Below are positions 1-5,003 of a stretch of 8,591 nt of DNA, piece by piece (position 1 is the stretch's first letter; each line of letters begins with the position of its first letter). This stretch comes from Actinomycetes bacterium (GTDB lineage: Bacteria > Actinomycetota > Acidimicrobiia > Acidimicrobiales > Palsa-688). The notes beneath the pieces are model-generated. The model saw nothing but the letters and a program-made list of their open reading frames with translations. It did no database searches and was not told where the DNA came from. The translations under genes and the position numbers were made by a program. The stretch is from the NCBI GenBank assembly GCA_021821705.1, contig JAKACE010000055.1, positions 1-8,591 of the forward strand, in the 5' to 3' direction.

Positions 1-1814
1 CCGCCCGCACCAAGAAGGCAGACCTTGTCAGTCGCATACTGCAGGTCACCGGCGTAGAGGAAGGCACACCAGCGCCCGAGAAGCCGCGCCGTACCCGCAG
101 CCGGCGTAGCGCGGCGCAACCGGAGGCGGCCACGGCCGAGACCGGTGAGCAGCTGGCGCTCGACGGAGCCGACAGCCGCGAGACCGCCGGCCCCGACGGT
201 CCCGCCGTCAAGGGGACCAACGGCAAGGCGGTCAACGGCTCGAGACGCGACGGCGCAGCCGGTGCACCGGAGGCGGCCCAGGAGCCGGGCGGGGCAGCAC
301 AGCCCGACCAGCCGGCCGGCGACGCAGTGCCGGTCGCGGCCGCCGACCGGGCTGAGCCGGCGGAGGGCGCCCGTGGGCCGGCCGAGCGCGACCCCGACCC
401 GTCGGTACCCGCTCCCGAAGCCGCCCCGTCCACCGGGCGTGCTGACCACGGCCGGCAGCGGGACCAGCAGCGCAACGAACGCAACGAGCGCAGCGACGGG
501 CAGCGCAACGAGCGCAGCGACGGGCAGCGCAACGACGGGCAGCGCAACGACGGCCGCATGGATGACCCCGGTCTCGGCAACAGCCGGCGCCGCAGGCGCC
601 GTAACCGGGACAAGCCCGCCCGCGGCCAGGAGCGTGACTTCGCCCAGGCGCCCGCCGAGGCCCCTTACTCGGGCGAGCTGGTGTCATGTTCGGGCCTGCT
701 GGACCTGCGCGACGAGGGCTACGGTTTCCTGCGCACCAACGGCTACCTGTCTAGCGGGTCCGACGTCTACGTCTCGATCACCCAGGTGCGTCGGTACGGC
801 TTGCGCAAGGGGGACCTGGTGGAGGGTGCTTTCAGGCCCGCCGCCAACAATGAGAAGTACCCGGCTCTGGTCAGGGTGGACACCGTGGCAGGGCTGCCAC
901 CGGACGAGGCGCGCAACCGGCCCAAGTTCGAGGCGCTCACCCCGTTGTTCCCCGACGAGAAGCTCAGCCTGGAGATCCCGGGCGACCCGGGCAACGTGAC
1001 CGCCCGGATCGTCGACCTGGTGTCACCCATCGGCAAGGGGCAACGCGGCCTCATCGTCTCGCCTCCGAAGGCGGGCAAGACGACGGTGCTCAAGCAGATC
1101 GCCCACTCCATCGAGGCCAACAACCCTCAGGTGCACCTCATCGTCCTGCTTGTGGACGAGAGGCCGGAGGAAGTCACGGACATGCGGCGCTCGGTGAAGG
1201 GTGAGGTCGTCGCCTCGACCTTCGACCGCCCGGCCGACGAGCACACCCAGGTCGCCGAGCTGGCCATAGAGAGGGCCAAGCGGATGGTGGAGGCCGGTCG
1301 TGACGTTGTCATCGTCCTCGACGGCATCACCCGCCTGGCCAGGGCGTACAACCTGGCTCAGCCCGCCACCGGGCGCATCATGTCGGGTGGTATCGACACC
1401 GGGGCGCTGTACCCGCCCAAGAAGTTCTTCGGGAGCGCCCGCAACATAGAAGAGGGCGGCTCTCTTACCATCCTCGCCACGGCGCTGGTCGAAACGGGCA
1501 GCCGCATGGACGAGGTCATATTCGAGGAGTTCAAGGGCACGGGCAACATGGAGCTCCGGCTCGACCGCAAGCTGGCCGAGCGGCGCATCTACCCCGCCAT
1601 CGACGTCAACGGCTCGTCTACCAGGCACGAGGAGCTGCTCTTCGACCGAGCTCAGCTCCAGCAGGTCTGGAAGCTGCGACGGGTCCTCAATGCCCTGGCG
1701 ACCGACGGCAACGCTGCCGCCGGCCTGGAGCTGCTGGTCGACAAGATCCGCTCCACCCGGAGCAACGACCAGTTCTTGGCCGACATTGCCAAGACACCTG
1801 CTCCCGCGATCTAA
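1..1814 (+). CDS. rho: Transcription termination factor Rho (5' end missing)
   Basis: Hexameric RNA-dependent ATPase/helicase that ends transcripts. The frame is open from base 3 to a TAA at 1812-1814, so the true start lies upstream. About 603 residues are visible, against 419 for the whole E. coli protein. Visible order: the end of a Rho N-terminal helical domain (KKADLVSRIL near base 15), about 200 low-complexity residues rich in A/P/G and then R/N/D/G, a cold-shock-like RNA-binding domain from about base 666 with RNP1-like GYGFLR, then the RecA-type ATPase core. Walker A is SPPKAGKT (1059-1082). DERPEEVTDM starts at 1155. Walker B VIVLD ends at 1320-1322 and is followed by GITRLARAYN. The end of the core, EEFKGTGNMEL, is intact. 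A long R/N-rich insertion is known in actinobacterial Rho. Oddity: Gly replaces the E. coli Ser266 equivalent (1323-1325). rpmE follows 12 bases later. Identity is certain. Confidence 0.98.
   Translation, partial: ARTKKADLVSRILQVTGVEEGTPAPEKPRRTRSRRSAAQPEAATAETGEQLALDGADSRETAGPDGPAVKGTNGKAVNGSRRDGAAGAPEAAQEPGGAAQPDQPAGDAVPVAAADRAEPAEGARGPAERDPDPSVPAPEAAPSTGRADHGRQRDQQRNERNERSDGQRNERSDGQRNDGQRNDGRMDDPGLGNSRRRRRRNRDKPARGQERDFAQAPAEAPYSGELVSCSGLLDLRDEGYGFLRTNGYLSSGSDVYVSITQVRRYGLRKGDLVEGAFRPAANNEKYPALVRVDTVAGLPPDEARNRPKFEALTPLFPDEKLSLEIPGDPGNVTARIVDLVSPIGKGQRGLIVSPPKAGKTTVLKQIAHSIEANNPQVHLIVLLVDERPEEVTDMRRSVKGEVVASTFDRPADEHTQVAELAIERAKRMVEAGRDVVIVLDGITRLARAYNLAQPATGRIMSGGIDTGALYPPKKFFGSARNIEEGGSLTILATALVETGSRMDEVIFEEFKGTGNMELRLDRKLAERRIYPAIDVNGSSTRHEELLFDRAQLQQVWKLRRVLNALATDGNAAAGLELLVDKIRSTRSNDQFLADIAKTPAPAI
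471..554 (+). repeat. Short in-frame tandem repeats in the rho insertion
   Basis: Two identical 24-base units lie at 480-503 and 504-527, each encoding RNERSDGQ. They are followed by a 15-base unit at 528-542 (RNDGQ) and a partial copy at 543-553; a partial copy also precedes them at 471-479. All units keep the reading frame, giving a basic/acidic, Asn-rich run just before the RNA-binding domain. This looks like slippage-type expansion inside a disordered RNA-contact segment, so copy number probably varies between strains (inference). Confidence 0.85.
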
Positions 1815-1826
1815 CCTGGAGGGGCC

Positions 1827-2051
1827 ATGAAAGCCGATACCCATCCCGAGTACCTCTCAGCCAAGGTGGTGTGCTCGTGCGGGAACACGTTCACTACCCG
1901 CTCCACCAAGCCTGAGCTGCACACCGAGCTCTGCAACGAGTGCCATCCGTTCTTCACCGGCAAGCAGAAGCTTGTCGACACCGGTGGTCGCGTCGAGCGT
2001 TTCGAGCGCCGCTACGGGCGGCGTCCTGCGAGGGCCGGCGCCTCCCAGTAA
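1827..2051 (+). CDS. rpmE: Large-subunit ribosomal protein L31 (bL31), zinc-binding form
   Basis: Encodes 74 residues; bL31 sits at the central protuberance of the 50S subunit and helps bridge it to the 30S. The start is set by ATG preceded by GGAGG at 1818-1822. The family signature is clear: MKADTHPEY at the N terminus, paired cysteines C16 and C18, a second pair C36 and C39, then HPFFTGKQK. Four cysteines mark the zinc-containing (C+) paralogue, as opposed to the zinc-free form made during zinc starvation in many bacteria. The C-terminal tail is basic ([13 protein letters not shown]). It lies 12 bases after rho, and prfA starts at the base after its TAA, so co-transcription and translational coupling are likely. 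No Zur-type operator is evident in the short gap. Confidence 0.97.
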   Translation: MKADTHPEYLSAKVVCSCGNTFTTRSTKPELHTELCNECHPFFTGKQKLVDTGGRVERFERRYGRRPARAGASQ

Positions 2052-3122
2052 GTGTTCGAGCGCCTAGGCGAGCTCGCAACCGAGTACGACGATGTCCTCG
2101 CGCAGCTGTCCGACCCTGCGGTCATGTCCGACCAACGGCGGCTGCGCGAAGTTTCTCGTCGCCATCACGAGCTCGAACCGGTCATAGCGGCGTACAACGC
2201 CTACCGCGCTGCTCAGGCCGACCTCGAGGTAGCTCGCGATATGTACGCCGAGGCCGAAGGGGCGGACCGTGAGCTGGTCGGTTCGGAGCTCGAGGGCATC
2301 CATAAGCACCTGGCGAACCTGGAGGAGGAGCTCAAGGTCCTCCTGCTGCCGCGTGACCCTAACGACGGCCGCAACGTGATCGTCGAGATCCGCGGCGCCG
2401 AGGGCGGCGAGGAGGCAAACCTCTTCGCGCGCGACCTGTTCGAGATGTACCAGCGCTATGCCGAACGGGTGGGCCTGAAGGTGGAGGTCCTGGCCACCGA
2501 TCCCTCGCCGATGGGCGGGTTCAACGAGGTGACGCTCATGGTCAAGGGCCAGGAGGCGTGGGCGCGCTTCAAGCACGAAGGAGGCCCTCACCGGGTGCAG
2601 AGGGTCCCGGTCACCGAGTCCCAGGGCCGTGTGCACACCTCGTCGGCGACGGTCACGGTGCTCCCCGAGGCAGAGGAGCTCGAGGTACAGATCGAGGACA
2701 AGGACATCCGGGTCGACGTCTACCGCAGCACCGGCCCCGGTGGTCAGTCGGTCAACACGACGGACTCCGCTGTGCGCGTCACCCACCTGCCCACAGGCAT
2801 GGTGGTGGCCATGCAGGACGAAAAGAGCCAGATCCAGAACCGCGCCAAGGCCATGCAGGTCCTACGCGCCCGCCTGCTGAAGGCCGAGCAGGACCGCCAG
2901 ACCGCCGAGATGTCAGCGGCTCGCCGCAGCCAGGTCGGCGGGGGTGGCCGGGCCGAGAAGGTGCGCACCTACAACTACAAGGACAACCGCGTCACCGATC
3001 ACCGCATCGGCATGACGGTCCACAAGCTGGACAGGGTCCTCATGGGCGAGCTGGACGAACTGGTGGACGCCCTGATGGCGGACGAGCGGGCCCGACAGCT
3101 GGCCGGGGCAGGTGCCGCATGA
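2052..3122 (+). CDS. prfA: Peptide chain release factor 1
   Basis: Encodes 356 residues, normal RF1 length. RF1 reads UAA and UAG in the ribosomal A site and triggers peptide release. The stop-codon recognition motif is PVT (residues 186-188, in RVPVTESQGR), the PxT class of RF1; RF2 has SPF. The catalytic GGQ is at residues 230-232 in STGPGGQSVN, the glutamine being the target of PrmC. The N-terminal coiled-coil region (residues 1 to about 100) and the C-terminal RTYNYKDNRVTDHR segment are intact. The GTG start at 2052 directly abuts the rpmE stop, which implies coupling; the N-terminal FERLGELATEYDDV fits the family start. The stop is TGA at 3120-3122. TGA is decoded by RF2, so this gene does not depend on its own product. 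Confidence 0.98.
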   Translation: MFERLGELATEYDDVLAQLSDPAVMSDQRRLREVSRRHHELEPVIAAYNAYRAAQADLEVARDMYAEAEGADRELVGSELEGIHKHLANLEEELKVLLLPRDPNDGRNVIVEIRGAEGGEEANLFARDLFEMYQRYAERVGLKVEVLATDPSPMGGFNEVTLMVKGQEAWARFKHEGGPHRVQRVPVTESQGRVHTSSATVTVLPEAEELEVQIEDKDIRVDVYRSTGPGGQSVNTTDSAVRVTHLPTGMVVAMQDEKSQIQNRAKAMQVLRARLLKAEQDRQTAEMSAARRSQVGGGGRAEKVRTYNYKDNRVTDHRIGMTVHKLDRVLMGELDELVDALMADERARQLAGAGAA

Positions 3123-3174
3123 GCGCCCGGGGCCTGGCGGCCCGCCCGAGGGGCCACCGCCCGCCACCGCTCTG

Positions 3175-4050
3175 ATGCCTCCCGGCCGCGGCCTGTTACC
3201 CGCGACCTGGTCAGAGCTGTACAAGGTGGCGACGGAGCGATTGGACGGCGACCGCCGGGTGGCCCGCTGGCTGGTCGAGGATGCATCGGGAGGCGACTGG
3301 CCCGCCGTGCTCGGAGAGCCGGTCACCGCCCGTACAGGAGAGTTCTTCCTCTCGATGCTGGAGCGGCGCCTTGCCGGCGAGCCCGTCCAGTACGTCCTCG
3401 GCCACTGGGCATTCCGTCACCTGGACCTGATGGTTGACCCCAGGGTGCTCATACCCCGGCCGGAGACCGAAGTCGTGGTGGAGGTGGCCTTGGCCGAGCT
3501 GCGGCGGTCCGCCTCCGAGGCACCGATCGTCGTCGACCTGGGCACGGGCTCAGGTGCCATAGCCCTGTCCGTGGCCACCGAAGCTCCTTCCAGCTCCGTA
3601 TGGGGCACTGACAGGTCGGTGGCCGCCCTCTCCGTGGCATCTGCCAACCTGGCCGGCATCGGGGCACGGGCCGCCGGACGGGTCAGGCTCGTGCACGGTC
3701 ACTGGTGGTCCGCTCTGCCCGCAGACCTCCGGGGGAACGTTGACCTCGTCGTGACCAACCCTCCCTACGTCAGCGAGGCGGAGCTGGTGCAGCTGGCCCC
3801 CGAGGTGCGCGACTGGGAGCCGATGTCGGCGCTCGTCCCGGGGCCGAGCGGCCTGGAGGCGATCACCGCGATCGTCCAGGGAGCGCTCTCGTGGCTGCGC
3901 CCGGATGGCGTCCTGGTCTGCGAGCTTGCTCCCCACCAGGCCCAGGCTGCGGCCGCCCTGGCCTTGGCCAGTGGGTTCGGTGCCGTCGAGGTGCGCCCGG
4001 ACCTGGCCGGAAGGGACCGTGCCCTCGTCGCCAGGCTCCACGCCCCCTGA
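3175..4050 (+). CDS. prmC: Release factor glutamine N5-methyltransferase PrmC (HemK family)
   Basis: Uses S-adenosylmethionine to methylate the side-chain amide of the GGQ glutamine in release factors; its substrate RF1 is encoded just upstream. From ATG 3175 it has 291 residues, close to the usual length of about 280. An N-terminal helical substrate-binding domain spans about residues 10-90. Then come PRPETE (94-99), SAM motif I VVDLGTGSGAIAL (119-131), acidic D146 of GTD expected to bind the ribose, and catalytic NPPY (195-198), which holds the glutamine amide. The start is uncertain: an in-frame GTG at 3112 would add 21 Pro/Gly-rich residues and overlap prfA by 11 bases. I prefer 3175 because the family N terminus begins near TWSELYKVA; neither start has a strong Shine-Dalgarno. 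Older databases call this family HemK, a misnomer from an early haem link. Confidence 0.95.
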   Translation: MPPGRGLLPATWSELYKVATERLDGDRRVARWLVEDASGGDWPAVLGEPVTARTGEFFLSMLERRLAGEPVQYVLGHWAFRHLDLMVDPRVLIPRPETEVVVEVALAELRRSASEAPIVVDLGTGSGAIALSVATEAPSSSVWGTDRSVAALSVASANLAGIGARAAGRVRLVHGHWWSALPADLRGNVDLVVTNPPYVSEAELVQLAPEVRDWEPMSALVPGPSGLEAITAIVQGALSWLRPDGVLVCELAPHQAQAAAALALASGFGAVEVRPDLAGRDRALVARLHAP

Positions 4051-4068
4051 GGCTGCCCGCGACCGCAG

Positions 4069-4080
4069 TAGGTTGGCGCC
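4069..4080 (+). promoter_or_regulatory. Candidate leaderless -10 element before the YrdC-family gene
   Basis: TAGGTT at 4069-4074 matches the actinobacterial -10 pattern TANNNT and ends six bases before the GTG at 4081. This spacing would put the transcription start at or next to the start codon. The 30-base gap after prmC contains no Shine-Dalgarno, which fits a leaderless mRNA. No convincing -35 hexamer is seen, and read-through from prmC is also likely. Confidence 0.45.
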
Positions 4081-4713
4081 GTGCCAGTCGTCCCCGCTCA
4101 CGGCGACCCCCCGGCACCGGTCGCCATCCGGGCCGCCGCCGATGCCCTCGGGGGCGGTGACATCGTGGGCCTGCCCACCGACACCATCTACGGGCTGGCT
4201 GCCGACCCTTTCCATACCGGTGCTTCCGACCGGCTGTTCAGGGTCAAGGGCCGCCCCCGCTCCGTCGAGCTCCCCGTCCTGGTGGCGGACGCCGACCAGG
4301 CCATGGCGCTCTGCGCCTCGGTGCCGCCGTCGGCGCTGCGGCTCATGGAGCGCTACTGGCCGGGCCCGCTCACGCTGGTCCTGCCGAGGCGGCCAGGCCT
4401 GGCCGCCGACCTGGGTGAGGAGGACGCGACCATCGGCATCAGGTGCCCCGCCCACCCCGTCCCGCTGGCCGTCTGCCGGGCGGTGGGGCCCATCGCCACC
4501 ACCAGCGCCAACCGCCACGGCGAGCCCCCCTTCACCACCGCCCAGGACCTTGCCGCCCACATGGGTGGTGAGGTGGCCATCGTGCTCGACGCCGGCCGCT
4601 GTGCCGGCCTGCCCTCGACCGTCGTTGACTGCACCGGCGACACGCCGCGGGTACTGCGAGAGGGCAGGGTGCCCGGTCCTGAAGTGGTCGTTGTCGCCTC
4701 GGGCGACGCCTGA
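4081..4713 (+). CDS. tsaC: L-threonylcarbamoyladenylate synthase (YrdC/Sua5 family)
   Basis: Makes threonylcarbamoyl-AMP from threonine, bicarbonate and ATP; TsaD-containing complexes then transfer it to A37 of ANN-decoding tRNAs (t6A). The 210 residues hold a single YrdC domain, without the extra C-terminal domain of long Sua5 proteins. Visible signatures: PTDTIYGLA (32-40), KGRPRSVELPV (56-66, with the conserved Lys and Arg), RYWPGPLTLVL (91-101), IRCPAH (120-125), TTSAN (140-144) and the late block LPSTVVD (177-183). The GTG start leaves a Pro-rich N terminus before the domain; the next in-frame codons offer no better choice. M. tuberculosis has the family member Rv1301 at the same place. 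The symbol is tsaC by domain architecture, though many annotations would write sua5. Its 3' end runs into a cluster of hairpins. Confidence 0.95.
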   Translation: MPVVPAHGDPPAPVAIRAAADALGGGDIVGLPTDTIYGLAADPFHTGASDRLFRVKGRPRSVELPVLVADADQAMALCASVPPSALRLMERYWPGPLTLVLPRRPGLAADLGEEDATIGIRCPAHPVPLAVCRAVGPIATTSANRHGEPPFTTAQDLAAHMGGEVAIVLDAGRCAGLPSTVVDCTGDTPRVLREGRVPGPEVVVVASGDA

Positions 4714-4741
4714 GCCTCAGGTTGGGTCGCCGCGGGCGGCG
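4693..4741 (+). terminator. Tandem small hairpins at the 3' end of the YrdC-family gene
   Basis: Three adjacent inverted repeats occur within 49 bases. GTCGCC/GGCGAC with a 3-base loop is at 4693-4707. CCTGA/TCAGG with a 3-base loop is at 4709-4721 and spans the stop codon. CGCCG/CGGCG with a 4-base loop is at 4728-4741. The second is followed by TTGGGT, not a real T-run. This could be a T-poor intrinsic terminator or a 3'-end stabiliser closing the rho-to-YrdC transcription block. In DNA this G+C-rich, short stems arise easily, so confidence is modest. Confidence 0.35.
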
Positions 4742-4775
4742 CCGTTGCGCCCGACGGTCGGTCCCCGCCCTTCAC

Positions 4776-4810
4776 TCCTGGCCCATGGCGGCGCCGCCGC
4801 CCAGGCGGCC
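4776..4810. other. GC-rich inverted repeats in the intergenic gap
   Basis: Within the 141-base gap (4714-4854), GGCGGCGCCGCC (4787-4798) is a perfect 12-base palindrome. GCCGCC/GGCGGC (4793-4798 and 4804-4809) can also form a 6-bp stem with a 5-base loop. CCTGG and CCAGG flank the group and can pair with each other. No T-run follows. It may be part of a terminator or a protein site; simple composition is an alternative. Confidence 0.3.
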
Positions 4811-4841
4811 CCCGGCCCGTGCCCGCCAGGCGGGACCCGGG

Positions 4842-4854
4842 TAGGCTCGCTGGG
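4842..4854 (+). promoter_or_regulatory. Candidate leaderless -10 element before the small ORF and wecA
   Basis: TAGGCT at 4842-4847 fits TANNNT and is followed by exactly seven bases before GTG 4855-4857. This is the spacing expected when RNA synthesis begins at the start codon. It has the same TAGG-T form as the element before the YrdC-family gene. There is no recognisable -35. It lies after the hairpin cluster, where a new transcription unit would be expected, and may drive both the small ORF and wecA. Confidence 0.5.
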
Positions 4855-4980
4855 GTGACGCACGAGCGGGACCTCCTCTCGACCCTCGAGGAGGCGGCGG
4901 TGCGGGCGGGAAGGGCCGACGTCGGCCCCGGGCCCCTCAGCTCACCAGCGGGGGCGGAGGGCCGCCTCGGGCGCGGCTAG
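4855..4980 (+). CDS. Candidate 41-residue leaderless small protein, function unknown
   Basis: GTG 4855 to TAG 4978-4980 encodes 41 residues beginning VTHERDLLSTLEEAAVRAGR. The first half is a charged, probably amphipathic helix; the second half is Gly/Pro/Ala-rich. There is no membrane segment, cysteine pair or motif I recognise. Support for expression: a TANNNT element seven bases upstream, almost all codons ending in G or C, and a 23-base gap to wecA. No Shine-Dalgarno precedes it, consistent with leaderless initiation. It could be a genuine small protein, a regulatory leader peptide for wecA, the remnant N terminus of a lost gene, or a chance ORF. I cannot assign a function. Confidence 0.4.
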   Translation: MTHERDLLSTLEEAAVRAGRADVGPGPLSSPAGAEGRLGRG

Positions 4981-5003
4981 CGGCTCGGACCGAGGGCAGA
5001 GGC

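Noticed and set aside
480..553. Repeat cluster considered as a possible CRISPR or mobile-element trace
   Set aside because: The units are short, contiguous, in frame within rho and without spacers; they are coding tandem repeats.
1023..1844. Minus-strand open frame (273 codons) opposite rho
   Set aside because: It lies entirely opposite the conserved ATPase core of Rho and has no recognisable motif.
3550..4560. Long minus-strand open frame (336 codons) opposite prmC and the YrdC-family gene
   Set aside because: It crosses two well-supported plus-strand genes and has low-complexity G/D/R composition; a composition artefact.
3905..4858. Plus-strand frame of 317 codons overlapping prmC, the YrdC-family gene and the gap
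   Set aside because: The product is Pro/Ser/Arg-rich and out of frame with the two conserved enzymes it overlaps.
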